DNA from: CAWJNF01 sp963844235
Lineage (GTDB): Bacteria; Actinomycetota; Thermoleophilia; Gaiellales; Gaiellaceae
Assembly (NCBI GenBank): GCA_963844235.1
Contig: CAWJNF010000005.1
Coordinates: 558,001-622,000 of the forward strand
Direction of reading: 5' to 3'
DNA: 64,000 nucleotides
Part shown: piece by piece, positions 33,848-42,605 of the stretch
Position numbering within the stretch: position 1 is the stretch's first letter
Layout: each line of letters begins with the position of its first letter
Translations under genes and position numbers: made by a program
The notes under the pieces: generated by a model
Databases searched by the model: none
What the model saw: the letters and a program-made list of their open reading frames with translations, nothing else
What the model was told of the DNA's origin: nothing

Positions 33848-34852
33848 ATGAAGTTCGGTGTCAGCTTCGGTGATGCGCCTGTGAGCCGGTCGCTCGAGCT
33901 CGTGGAGCTTGCCGAGCAGTCGGGCTTCGACCAGGCCTGGGCCTGGGACTCGCACATCCTCTGGAGCGAGACGTACTCGTTGCTCGGCTACCTCGCGGCG
34001 AAGACCTCGCGGGTCGAGTTCGGCACGTGCGTGACGAATCCACGCACCCGTGACGCGACGGTGCTCGCGAGCGCGTTCGCGACGATCCGCCAGATGCTCG
34101 GCGGGAGGCGGATCATCTGCGGCATCGGCAAAGGTGACAGCTCGGTGCGCCTGATGAAGCGCGGGCCGGCGAAGCTCGCCGACCTCGAGCGGACGGTCGA
34201 CATCGTCCGCGGGCTCGGCCGCGGTGAGGCCATGGAGATCGACGGCGTTCCGGTGCAGATCGGCTGGACGAGCGGCGAGACGCCCGTCTACATCGCCGCC
34301 TACGGCCCGAACGCGCTACGTCTGGCTGGTCGCAAGGGAGACGGGGTCATCTTCCAGATCGCGGATCCGTACTTCATCGAGTGGGCGCTGCAGCACGTGC
34401 GGGAGGGCGCGGAGGAGGCCGGCCGCGACCTCGACGGGTTCACCGTCCACTGCGCCATCGTGTCCTACGTCTCCGACGATCTCGACGAGGCGCGCGAGCA
34501 GTGCCGCTGGTACCCGGCCATGGTCGGCAACCACATCGCGGACACGCTCCGCTATCACGACCCTAACCGGATCCCGAACGAGCTGCGGGATTTCCTCGAG
34601 CGGCGCTCGAGCTACGACTATCGCGTCCACGCCGAGCAGGGCACCGAGCACTCGAAGTACGTCCCGGACGAGATCATCGAGCGCTTCTGCGCCATCGGCT
34701 CGGTCGCTGCCGTACGCGAGAAGCTCGAGCAGCTCGCGGCGCTCGGCGTGGGGGAGATCAACCTCTACCCGCACGTCGGCGGGTTCGAGTCGGTCGTGGA
34801 GGTCTACGGGCGCGAGTACGTGCCCGCGCTCGGGACGGCCGGGGTCTCGTAG
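33848..34852 (+). CDS. LLM-class F420-dependent oxidoreductase (Mer-like)
   Basis: 334 residues from the ATG at 33848 (AAAGGAG 8 bases upstream). TIM-barrel luciferase-like protein close to methylenetetrahydromethanopterin reductase: MKFGVSFGD, AWAWDSHILW, VEFGTCVTNPRTRD, GRRIICGIGKGDSS and TPVYIAAYGPNALRLAG. Homologues of this type frequently sit beside dihydropyrimidinase genes, as here. It could perform a reduction or oxidation of a cyclic amide using F420 or FMN. Its stop codon TAG is the first part of a palindromic repeat element. Cofactor identity is inferred. Confidence 0.87.
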   Translation: MKFGVSFGDAPVSRSLELVELAEQSGFDQAWAWDSHILWSETYSLLGYLAAKTSRVEFGTCVTNPRTRDATVLASAFATIRQMLGGRRIICGIGKGDSSVRLMKRGPAKLADLERTVDIVRGLGRGEAMEIDGVPVQIGWTSGETPVYIAAYGPNALRLAGRKGDGVIFQIADPYFIEWALQHVREGAEEAGRDLDGFTVHCAIVSYVSDDLDEAREQCRWYPAMVGNHIADTLRYHDPNRIPNELRDFLERRSSYDYRVHAEQGTEHSKYVPDEIIERFCAIGSVAAVREKLEQLAALGVGEINLYPHVGGFESVVEVYGREYVPALGTAGVS

Positions 34853-34873
34853 GGGCCGGTCCCCGACCGGCCC
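34849..34873. repeat. Single GTAGGGGCCG palindromic element
   Basis: GTAG followed by GGGCCGGTC-CCC-GACCGGCCC, a perfect 9-base stem with a 3-base loop, same head and layout as the paired elements at 28946 and 39155 but with a different stem tip (GTC/GAC). It overlaps the last codon of the LLM gene, and its TAG is that gene's stop. Confidence 0.7.
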
Positions 34874-34888
34874 GACGCCGCGAGAAAC

Positions 34889-35860
34889 CTACGCCGCGAG
34901 CTCGAGGTTGTCGAAGGCGCGGATCAGCTCGGAGCCCGAGAAGCCACCTCTCGCGTTCTTCTCGGCGCGCGGCCCGACCTCGCCGTCGAGCAGCAGGTGC
35001 TGAGCCGTCTCGCGCGCACGCTCGAGATCGAGCCCGGCGCGCCTGGCGAGGCGAACGCCGACCTCGCAGGGAGGCTCGATCCCGACGCCGTTCTGCCGGA
35101 CGAGGAGGTCGGCCACGGCGACGAGCGCGGCGAGCGGCGTCGAGGGCGTCTCCCGGTCGTGGTCGCCGATCGCGATGACGAGCGCGTCCGGGTACTTCCA
35201 GGCCCGGCCGAGCAGCCCGCCCAGCTCCGCGTGCGTGAACCCGAACACGTCCGGCTCGATGTCGCCGAACGGCTGCTCGGGTGTCGCGAGCTCGATCGTC
35301 CGACGGAGCCCCACCTTGCCGTAGAGCGAGAGCACCCCGAGGCCGACGTTGTGCACGAGCCCGGCCGCCAGGGCCGTCTCCGCGTAGATGCTCGGGGGTG
35401 CCAGCTCTCGCGCGAGGACGCCGACCCGGATCGAGTGGCGGTGGATCTCGCGCCGCACGGTGACGGGGCCGTCGTCCTCGGCCGCGAGGAGCCGCAGGGT
35501 CGGCGCCGTGACGGCGAGCATGCGCACCATCCGGGTGCCGAGACGTGTGACCGCGGCGGGCAGGTTGGTGATCGGGTAGCGGCCGGCGGAGGCGGCGCTG
35601 TTCGAGATCCGCAGCAGCGCCGCCGCGAAGCTCGCGTCGGCCGCGGCCGCGCGGGCGATCTCGGCACGGGTCGAGCCCTGCAGCCGGCACAGGTAGGCGA
35701 CGCGCGCTAGCGTCTCCTGTGAGCCGAGGGGCAGCGCGACTGCTCTGCTGACCAAGCCGTCGCAGAGCTCGCGCGCGAGCCGCGCGCGCAGATCGGCGCC
35801 GATGTCGGTCGTCTGGGGTGGGGTCTGTGTCAGGTCCGCGTTCACAGAAGTCGGCGGCAT
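34889..35860 (-). CDS. HDOD-domain signalling protein
   Basis: 323 residues. HDOD (HD-related output domain) core: ALPLGSQETLARVAYLCRLQGST, ISNSAASAGRYPITNLPAAVTRLGTRMVR and AGLVHNVGLGVLSLYG. The metal-binding HD pair is degenerate (HN at the second position), as usual for HDOD. Such proteins act in signalling and are often tied to cyclic-di-GMP or chemosensory regulation. Single gene, unrelated to the catabolic genes on either side. Role unknown. Confidence 0.87.
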   Translation of the reverse strand: MPPTSVNADLTQTPPQTTDIGADLRARLARELCDGLVSRAVALPLGSQETLARVAYLCRLQGSTRAEIARAAAADASFAAALLRISNSAASAGRYPITNLPAAVTRLGTRMVRMLAVTAPTLRLLAAEDDGPVTVRREIHRHSIRVGVLARELAPPSIYAETALAAGLVHNVGLGVLSLYGKVGLRRTIELATPEQPFGDIEPDVFGFTHAELGGLLGRAWKYPDALVIAIGDHDRETPSTPLAALVAVADLLVRQNGVGIEPPCEVGVRLARRAGLDLERARETAQHLLLDGEVGPRAEKNARGGFSGSELIRAFDNLELAA

Positions 35861-35991
35861 GGTTCTCTACAGGGAGTTTCGTTCCTAACGAGCTGAGTCT
35901 CATCCTTCGCGCGAGGGATCCTCGGGATCTCGATCCCCCGGGCGAGGCAGTTCCGTCTGAAAACGGCCGTCGTCGAGGCGCGCGGTCCGGC

Positions 35992-37540
35992 TCAGTCGGC
36001 CTCTGCCGCCGTGGCCGATACGGCCCTCATCGGCGGAAGGCGCGTGCCCTGCACGAGGTCTGCGGCGATCTCCCCGATCGCGTAGCAGGTGAGGTTCGTG
36101 TTGTTCATGACGTTGTCCGGGAAGATGCTCGAGTCAGCGACCATGAGCGCGTCCACGCCGTGCACACGGAGCGTCGCGTCGACGACGGCCCGCGGATCCC
36201 GTGGCAGGGCCCATGCGACAGGTACCGACGGGATGCTGGGCCGTCCCGACGCCCGTGAGGACGATCTCGCGCACAGACTGACCGGCCGTCAGCTCGCGAG
36301 CGCCGTGACGACCGAACGCGGGGCGCGCGAGAACCTCGCGGAAGAACTCGAAGCCGTGCTCGAAGCGCTCGAAGTCCGCCTCGACCGAGTTGTAGCGGTG
36401 GTCGATGCGCGGCGGCTCGAACGGGTCGGCGCTGCGGGCGAGTACGGAGCCCTCGGCCTCCTGACGGTTGAGGCAGACGACGATCGCGGCGGTACCGTCG
36501 ACCTCGTCGAGCGGTATCGGGAATGCCTGCCACTCCGGCTCTCCGCCCATGCCGATCGGACCGCGGCAGTTCGTCAGGAAGAGCCGGCCGACGCGCTCGG
36601 CGAGGGCCGGCGCGTAGAAGCCGAGCGCGCAGTTCGGGTGGTCGAGGAGGTTCCTACCCACCGGCAGGTCGTGGACGGGCTCGATGCCCGCGGCGCGCAG
36701 GTCCGCGACCGGCCCGATGCCGGAGCGCTGCAGGATCGGCGGCGTCGAGTAGACGCCGGCGGAGAGGACGACGAGGTCGGCGGCAACGTCGACCGGACGC
36801 CCGTCGGGATCGACGTAGCGGACCCCGGTCGCTCGCAGCCCGTCGAGCAGCACGCGATCGACGTGGCAGCCCGCCCGCAGCACGAAGCCCGGACGGCGCC
36901 GCGCAGCCCGCACGTAGGTGACGAGCGTGCCGAGGCGTACCTCGCGCAGCCGGTTCTGCGGCCACGGGCCGACGCTCGCGACCGAGGCGTGCGGCGCGTT
37001 GAGGTCCGCCTCGTACGTCATGCCGAGGTCGGCGCACGCCTCCACGAACGCGTGGTGGACGGGATCCCAGTGACGCTCGACGTAGCGGCGGACGGATATC
37101 GGCCCGGAGTCGCCGTGGAGCGGATCCGAGCCGAAGTCGAGGTCGTTCTCGAGCTCGACGAAGTAGGGAAGCACGTCCTCCCAGCTCCAGCCCGGGTTGC
37201 CGAAGGCGGCCCAGCGGTCGAAGTCGAACGGCGCTCCTCGAACGGCCACGCACCCGTTCACCATCGACGAGCCGCCGACGAGCTTGCCCCGAGCGAGGCG
37301 CACGCGGTGGCCGTTCGGGAGCGTCTCGTTCCAGTACCCCCAGTCCAGCTCGGGGATCCCGGCGGGGAGCCAGTGCTGGCCGCCGCTGACCACGAAGAGC
37401 GGCGTCAGCTCCTCCTCGTCCGGGAAGTCGGGGCCGGCCTCGAGCAGCAGCACCCGCCGACCCTCGTCCTCGGAGAGCCGCGACGCTACGACACCGCCGC
37501 TCGAGCCCGAGCCTACGACGACGACGTCGAAGTGCTCCAC
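35992..37540 (-). CDS. GMC oxidoreductase with near-3' frameshift
   Basis: About 515 residues after removing one base. FAD-binding N-terminus VVVVGSGSSGGVVASRLSE and LLEAGP; GMC signature region GGSSMVNGCVAVRG; late LDHPNCALGF and GTAQHPVGTCRMGPAT. The last region should continue with the active-site box (DATLRVHGVDALMVADSSIFP...NTNLTCYAIGEIAA), which is present but shifted by one base: a CCC run at 36198-36200 has an extra C. As written the frame ends at 36134 in junk. The GTG start at 37540 follows the D-aminoacylase stop by 14 bases, so they share a transcript. Substrate alcohol unknown (choline-, glucose- or polyethylene-glycol-type). Confidence 0.82.
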
Positions 37541-37554
37541 GGTGGCCGGCTCGC

Positions 37555-39144
37555 TCAGGCCGTCGGGAGCGGGTCGCGGACGACGCCGCCCGGCCTGGCA
37601 CCCGTCGCCCGACCGTCCTTCCAGACGGTCTGGCCGGCGACCCAGACGGCGAGCACGCCGTCCGGCGGTCGCATCGGGTCGTCGTAAGTGGCCTCGTCCA
37701 CGTAGCGCGCGGAGTCGAGAAGAACGAGATCGGCGCGCTTGCCCGGCTCGATCCGGCCGCGGTCGGCGAGGCCGAGCCGGTCGGCGGCCCGGGCGGTGAG
37801 CCGGGCCACGGCCTCCTCGACGGGCACCAGGCCGTCCCGGATGGCGAAGCGGCCGAGGAAGCGAGGGGCGGAGCCGTACAGGCGCGGGTGAGGTCGCGCG
37901 CCGAAGATGCCGTCCGAGCCGACCAGGTGCAGGCGGTGGGCGGCGACCTTGCGCACCGCCTCGTCCGAGGCGTAGTGCTCGATCATCGTCACGTCGAGCT
38001 CGGACTCGAGGAGCAGCGCGAAGGTCGCTTCTCGCGGATCCGTGCCGCGCTCGTCGGCGACGGCTGTCAGCGTCTTCCCGACCGAGGCCTCGTTCGGCGC
38101 CGCCGCGTTCGCGATCACGATCCGGTCGGATCCGAGCGTCGCGAAGGTGTTCTCCCAGCCCGGCACGCCGTGCTGCATGTCGTGTCCGATCCGATCGCGC
38201 TCGACCGGGTCCCGCAGCCGCTCGAGGGTCGCCGAGGCGCCGCCCTCCTGCGCCCAGGCCGGCAGCAGCGCCGAGAGGATCGTCGAGCCGGCGCCGTACG
38301 GGTACTGGTCGAAGGAGAGGTCGACGTCCGCGCTCGCGCTGTCGAGGAGCTCGAGCAGCGGATCGATGAGCGCCTCGTCGGCGAGCGACTTCAGATGAGA
38401 GAGGTGCAGCGGCGCGCCGGAGCGCCGCGCGACCTCGATGAACTCGCCGATCGCCTCGAGCACCTGATGGCCCTCGTTGCGCACGTGCGGAACGAGCGGC
38501 GCGCCGAACGCCGCGGCCTCCTCGGCCAGCGCGACGAGCTCGTCGGTGTCGGCGTAGGCGCCGGGCAGGTAGATCATCCCGAATGAGAGCGTGCGGGCCC
38601 CCGCCTCGAGCCCCGTGCGCACCTCGCGTCTCATCTGCGAGAGCTCGTCGGGTGTCATCGGCCGCTTGGCGATCCCGGCCACGAAGTCGCGGATCGAGTT
38701 GTGGCCGGCCGAGGGCACGAGCGTCGTGGCCGGGCCGGTGCTCTCCAGCCAGTCGAGGTACTCCGTGAACGTCGACCAGGGCCACTCGTCCGGCCCGGTG
38801 CCCTCGAGCCCGCGCAGGTAGGCCTGGCGCTCCGAGCGTCGCTCGGGCGTCACGGGCGCCGGCGGCAGGCCGTCCGGGTTGATCAGCTCGGTCGTGAAGC
38901 CCTGCGCGATCTTCGGCTCGAGCAGCGGGTCCGTGTGGGAGCGCAGCGCCGAGTGGGCGTGCATGTCGACGAAGCCCGGGCAGAGCATCATGCCCGTCCC
39001 GTCGACCTGCTCAGCGGCGCCGGCGGCGCCGAGGTCGGTCTCCACGGCGACGATCCGGCCGCCGCTCACGCCGACGTCCGCCCGCCTCGGCGGACTCTCG
39101 CCGGGGTAGACGTCGGCGCCACGGATCAGGAGGTCGAAGTCCAT
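37555..39144 (-). CDS. N-acyl-D-amino-acid deacylase-like amidohydrolase
   Basis: 529 residues, the usual length of D-aminoacylases (480-540). Metal motifs: PGFVDMHAHSALRS near 57, SAGHNSIRDFV, HLSHLKS near 247, HYASDEAVRK and LHLVGSDGIFG near 425, and the C-terminal IEPGKRADLVLLD. It would free D-amino acids from N-acyl or N-carbamoyl precursors. In the island it may complement the hydantoinase pathway, which commonly yields D-carbamoyl amino acids. First gene of a two-gene operon with the GMC oxidoreductase; its 5' end faces the palindromic pair at 39155. Confidence 0.9.
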   Translation of the reverse strand: MDFDLLIRGADVYPGESPPRRADVGVSGGRIVAVETDLGAAGAAEQVDGTGMMLCPGFVDMHAHSALRSHTDPLLEPKIAQGFTTELINPDGLPPAPVTPERRSERQAYLRGLEGTGPDEWPWSTFTEYLDWLESTGPATTLVPSAGHNSIRDFVAGIAKRPMTPDELSQMRREVRTGLEAGARTLSFGMIYLPGAYADTDELVALAEEAAAFGAPLVPHVRNEGHQVLEAIGEFIEVARRSGAPLHLSHLKSLADEALIDPLLELLDSASADVDLSFDQYPYGAGSTILSALLPAWAQEGGASATLERLRDPVERDRIGHDMQHGVPGWENTFATLGSDRIVIANAAAPNEASVGKTLTAVADERGTDPREATFALLLESELDVTMIEHYASDEAVRKVAAHRLHLVGSDGIFGARPHPRLYGSAPRFLGRFAIRDGLVPVEEAVARLTARAADRLGLADRGRIEPGKRADLVLLDSARYVDEATYDDPMRPPDGVLAVWVAGQTVWKDGRATGARPGGVVRDPLPTA

Positions 39145-39154
39145 CGCGAGCGGT

Positions 39155-39225
39155 GTAGGGGCCGGATCTTATCCGGCCAGCGGATCGGGCCGGCTCGTGA
39201 GGCCCGGTCCGGGTCCCGCCCCTAC
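39155..39225. repeat. REPIN-like palindromic pair in a divergent promoter
   Basis: Left half: GTAG then GGGCCGGAT-CTT-ATCCGGCC (from 39155). Right half, on the minus strand, begins GTAGGGGCGGGACC (39225 leftwards) with an imperfect palindrome. The whole lies within the 90 bases between the divergent D-aminoacylase and LLM genes, leaving only about 10 bases to each start codon. The outer CCCCTAC on the right is the first half of the TACAAT hexamer that precedes the LLM gene. Confidence 0.7.
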
Positions 39226-39228
39226 AAT
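39223..39228 (+). promoter_or_regulatory. -10 hexamer TACAAT, half supplied by the repeat
   Basis: TACAAT is one of the best -10 matches in the window and ends 6 bases before the GTG at 39235, fitting a leaderless transcript. Its first three bases are the last bases of the palindromic pair. Confidence 0.5.
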
Positions 39229-39234
39229 CGCCGC

Positions 39235-40395
39235 GTGATCACGAAGTTCTCCGTCCTCTACGTGGGCCACATCGAGCTCGAGGACGTGGGCCGCGACGGG
39301 ACGCCTGCCGACGAGCGCCGCTATCCGAACGAGCGGCTGGTCGAGGCCTACGCAACGGTCAAGGAGCTCGCCCAGCTTCTCGACGAGCTCGGCTTCCACT
39401 GCCTCTGGACGGCCGAGCACCACTTCCAGCGCGAGGGATACGAGGTCTTCCCGAACCTCATCCTGCTCAACACGTGGCTCGCGACGCAGACGGAGCGCCT
39501 CAAGCTCGGCTGCGCCTTCAACGTGCTCCCGACCTGGCACCCGATCAGGCTCGCCGAGGACTTCGCCGTCGCCGACATCGTGACCGGCGGCCGGGTCGTC
39601 TTCGGCATCGGGCGCGGCTACCAGACGCGGGAGGTCGAGTCGCTCGGCGCCCCGCTGCTCGACCAGGATGCGAACCGCGAGCTCTTCGAGGAGGGCCTCG
39701 AGCTGCTGCGCAAGGCCTTCGACGAGGACTCGTTCTCCCACCACGGCAAGCATTTCCAGGTGCCGGCTCCGGTCGAGTACCGCGGGAGGCCGCTGACCGA
39801 GGTGACGCTCGTGCCGAGGCCGATCCATAGACCGGTGGAGATGTGGCAGGCGGTCTCGAGCGGGCGCTCGGTCGCCTTCATGGCCCGTGAGGGCATCAAC
39901 GGCATGGTCACGCTCACGGGGGAGGCGCTCCTCGACGAGTGGATCCGTCTCTACCAGGCCGAGGCGGCGGCGGCCGGTCGGCAGCTCGAGCTCGGCGAGG
40001 GCCTCTGCTGGGGTGTCGCGGTCTACCTGGCGGAGAGCGACGACGAGGCGATCCGCCGGATGGAGCCCTACCACGACGAGCGCTACAAGTGGTTCGAGCC
40101 GTTCGGGATCGTGCGCTACACGGACGACGAGGGCAGGCCCTGGGGCTCTCCCGGTGCGCCGTCCGGCTCACCGTCCCTGCGCGACGGGGTGGCGCAGAAG
40201 GCCTGGCTCTGCGGCACACCGCAGTCGGTGATCGACACCATTCGGGAGATCGAGGCGCGCTACCCGGGTCTCGACCAGCTCATGATCCATCTGCCCGAGG
40301 GCATGCCGCCGGGTGAGTTCATGGAGCAGCTGCGGCTGTTCGCCCGCGACGTCATGCCCGCCTTCGAGGTGCGAGGATTGCCGGCGCAGGTCTGA
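39235..40395 (+). CDS. LLM-class flavin-dependent oxidoreductase
   Basis: 386 residues from a GTG at 39235. Bacterial luciferase-like fold with WTAEHHFQREGYEVFPNL, TERLKLGCAFNVLPTWHPIRLAEDFAVADI and GGRVVFGIGRGYQTREVE; this pattern (EHHF, HPIR.AED) marks the FMN-dependent two-component monooxygenase branch rather than the Mer-like one. A partner flavin reductase is not adjacent. The next gene, an amidase, follows after 15 bases, so a ring- or amide-oxidising step followed by hydrolysis is plausible, as in pyrimidine oxygenase pathways. Substrate unknown. Confidence 0.87.
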   Translation: MITKFSVLYVGHIELEDVGRDGTPADERRYPNERLVEAYATVKELAQLLDELGFHCLWTAEHHFQREGYEVFPNLILLNTWLATQTERLKLGCAFNVLPTWHPIRLAEDFAVADIVTGGRVVFGIGRGYQTREVESLGAPLLDQDANRELFEEGLELLRKAFDEDSFSHHGKHFQVPAPVEYRGRPLTEVTLVPRPIHRPVEMWQAVSSGRSVAFMAREGINGMVTLTGEALLDEWIRLYQAEAAAAGRQLELGEGLCWGVAVYLAESDDEAIRRMEPYHDERYKWFEPFGIVRYTDDEGRPWGSPGAPSGSPSLRDGVAQKAWLCGTPQSVIDTIREIEARYPGLDQLMIHLPEGMPPGEFMEQLRLFARDVMPAFEVRGLPAQV

Positions 40396-40410
40396 ACCAG
40401 GAGGAATTCC

Positions 40411-41865
40411 ATGGAGCTCGAGGAGTACGCGGCACAGGACGGCGTCGGGCTGGCGGCGCTCGTACGCGGCGGCGAGGTGACCGCCGCCGAAGTCGAGGAG
40501 GCGGCGCGCCGGGCGATCGCCGCAGTCGAGCCTGCCCTCCACGCGACGGTGGGCGAGCTGTACGAGTCCGCCTTCGACGCCTCGAACGAGGGGCCCTTCG
40601 CGGGCATCCCGATGCTCATGAAGGACGTCGCACCCCACCTCGAGGGCCAGATCGTCCAGGCGGGGAGCCGCCTCACCGGCGAGGGCGTCCGCTGTCCCGC
40701 GGACACGCACCTCGGGCAGCGGATTCGCGCGGCCGGCTTCCGCGTCATCGGCCGGACGCGAGCGCCCGAGTTCGCGTTCAACGCCACGACCGAGCCGATC
40801 GTCCACGGGCCGACATGCAACCCGTGGGACCTGGAGCGGAGCGTCGGGGGCTCGAGCGGCGGGGCCGCCGCCCTCGTCGCGGCCCGCGCGCTGCCGATCG
40901 CCCACGGCACGGACGGGGGCGGGTCGATCCGGATTCCCGCCTCGCTGTGCGGGATCGTGGGCCTGAAGGCGACGCGCTCGCGCATCCCGGTCGGCCCGGG
41001 GCTCTGGGAGGGACTGCACGGCATGGCGCACGACTTCGTGCTCACCCGCACGGTGCGCGACACCGCCGCCGCCCTCGATGCCCTGCACGGCCCGGGCCCG
41101 GGGGACAAGTACCTGATCCCTCCGCCGGAGCGGCCGTACGCGGACGAGGTGGGCGCCGACCCCGGGCGCCTGCGGGTGCGCTGGACGACCGAGGCCTGGT
41201 CTGGCGGGTCGGTCGACGCGGAATGCCGGGAGGCCGTTGAGGCTGTCGCGCGCACGCTCGACGGGCTCGGACACGACGTCGAGGAGGGCACGCCCCAGAT
41301 CGACCCCGAAGTCCTCCACCGGGCACTCGTCGTGGCCTGGGCCGCAGGCCTCGCCCAGCGTGCCGCCGTGCTCGAGCGCGCGCTCGGCGTCACCCCGAGC
41401 GAGGCGAACCTGGAAGCCTGCAGCCTGGCCATGCTGCGCCACGGTCGCGCGGTCACGGCCGTCGAGCTGCTCGACGGCTACGGGGACTGCAACGCGGTGG
41501 GACGGTCGATCGGCGCCTTCTTCGAGGACGTGGACGTGCTCCTGCTGCCGTCATCGGCCAAGGTTCCGTGGAAGCTCGGCGAGCTCGACCAGAACGACGC
41601 GAGCCTCGACGGGGACGCGTGGGTGCGCAAGCTGTTCACGCACTACGTCCCCTTCACGGCCATGTTCAACATCACCGGCCAGCCGGCGATCAGCCTGCCG
41701 CTCGCCTGGACGGACGCGGGTCTGCCGGTGGGCGTCCAGCTCGTCGGCCGCTACGCCGACGACGCGGCACTCGTACGGTTGTCCGCACAGCTCGAGCAGG
41801 CGCTGCCCTGGGCCGACCGCGCACCACCCATCGCCGCTGACGCGCCGGCGCAGGCGGCGGCCTGA
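40411..41865 (+). CDS. Amidase-signature hydrolase
   Basis: 484 residues. Ser-cisSer-Lys triad visible: Lys71 (PMLMKDV), cis-Ser148 in GGSSGG, nucleophile Ser172 in HGTDGGGSIRIPA. AGGAGG lies before the ATG. It forms an operon with the LLM monooxygenase gene and precedes the urease genes by 53 bases. Intact, unlike the amidase at 27414. Candidate substrates are ring-opened amides or ureides; ammonia and possibly urea release would feed the neighbouring urease. Confidence 0.92.
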   Translation: MELEEYAAQDGVGLAALVRGGEVTAAEVEEAARRAIAAVEPALHATVGELYESAFDASNEGPFAGIPMLMKDVAPHLEGQIVQAGSRLTGEGVRCPADTHLGQRIRAAGFRVIGRTRAPEFAFNATTEPIVHGPTCNPWDLERSVGGSSGGAAALVAARALPIAHGTDGGGSIRIPASLCGIVGLKATRSRIPVGPGLWEGLHGMAHDFVLTRTVRDTAAALDALHGPGPGDKYLIPPPERPYADEVGADPGRLRVRWTTEAWSGGSVDAECREAVEAVARTLDGLGHDVEEGTPQIDPEVLHRALVVAWAAGLAQRAAVLERALGVTPSEANLEACSLAMLRHGRAVTAVELLDGYGDCNAVGRSIGAFFEDVDVLLLPSSAKVPWKLGELDQNDASLDGDAWVRKLFTHYVPFTAMFNITGQPAISLPLAWTDAGLPVGVQLVGRYADDAALVRLSAQLEQALPWADRAPPIAADAPAQAAA

Positions 41866-41881
41866 CGCGGCTGGGCCGTGG

Positions 41882-41910
41882 TTGACGGACGGAAGCAGCC
41901 GCACGACAAT
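41882..41910 (+). promoter_or_regulatory. Sigma70-like promoter of the urease operon
   Basis: TTGACG (41882-41887), a 17-base spacer, then GACAAT (41905-41910). It lies in the short gap between amidase and ureA. The -10 ends 8 bases before the GTG of ureA, so transcription would start almost at the codon (leaderless). The only place in the window where both hexamers and ideal spacing are visible. Confidence 0.5.
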
Positions 41911-41918
41911 GGCGCGCG

Positions 41919-42236
41919 GTGAAGCTGACCCCGGTCGAGAAGGAGCGCCTGTGGCTCTTCCTCGCCGCAGAGCTGGCGCGGAAGCGCCGCGCGGCGGGCC
42001 TGAAGCTCAACCATCCGGAAGCCGTCGCGCTCATCTGCGACGAGGTGATCGAGGCGGCACGCGCGGGGCGGAGCTACGACGAGGCCCGTGAGGCCGGGCA
42101 GTCCGTGCTCGGTGAGGACGACGTTCTCGACGGGGTCGCCGACCTCGTCGACCGCGTCCAGGTGGAAGGGTTGTTCGAGGACGGCACCCAGCTCGTGACG
42201 CTCTACTTCCCGATCAAGAACCTGGCCGGTGCCTAG
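41919..42236 (+). CDS. ureA: Urease gamma subunit
   Basis: 105 residues, complete. MKLTPVEKERLWLFLAAELA and RKRRAAGLKLNHPEAVALICDEVIEAARAG are the standard opening of urease gamma, and VQVEGLFEDGTQLVTLY near the end is also conserved. It forms the (alpha beta gamma)3 urease that hydrolyses urea to ammonia and carbamate in the cytosol. GTG start at 41919. ureB begins three bases after its stop. Confidence 0.96.
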   Translation: MKLTPVEKERLWLFLAAELARKRRAAGLKLNHPEAVALICDEVIEAARAGRSYDEAREAGQSVLGEDDVLDGVADLVDRVQVEGLFEDGTQLVTLYFPIKNLAGA

Positions 42237-42239
42237 CAC

Positions 42240-42605
42240 ATGATCCCGGGCGAGATCGTCACCGGCGGGCAGGAGGTCGAGGGCAACGCGGGACGGCCGA
42301 CGCTCGAGCTCGAGGTGACGAACACGCTCGACCGGGCCGTGCAGGTCACGTCGCACTACCACTTCTTCGAGGTCAACCGGGCGCTGCGCTTCGACCGCGA
42401 GCCGACGCTCGGCATGCGCCTCGACGTGCCGGCCGGGATGGCCGTCCGGTTCGAGCCGGGGGAGTCGCGGACGGTCAGGCTCGTCGCGTTCGGGGGTGCG
42501 AGTGTCGCACGTGGCTTCAACGGGCTCGTCGACGGTGCCACAGGCGATCCGCAGGTGCGTGAGGCCGCGCTGGAACGCGCTCGGGCGGGCGGGTTCCTCA
42601 CGTGA
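42240..42605 (+). CDS. ureB: Urease beta subunit
   Basis: 121 residues. MIPGEIVTGG opening, VTNTLDRAVQVTSHYHFFEVN and LRFDRE...GMRLDVPAGMAVRFEPGE are all canonical, as is the closing VAFGG segment. Structural subunit of urease. Its stop overlaps the GTG of ureC (GTGA), so the two are coupled. Confidence 0.96.
   Translation: MIPGEIVTGGQEVEGNAGRPTLELEVTNTLDRAVQVTSHYHFFEVNRALRFDREPTLGMRLDVPAGMAVRFEPGESRTVRLVAFGGASVARGFNGLVDGATGDPQVREAALERARAGGFLT

Noticed and set aside
36134..38785. 883-codon minus-strand open frame
   Set aside because: It joins an antisense-frame shadow of the D-aminoacylase gene to the GMC gene; only the GMC part (from GTG 37540) has family motifs.
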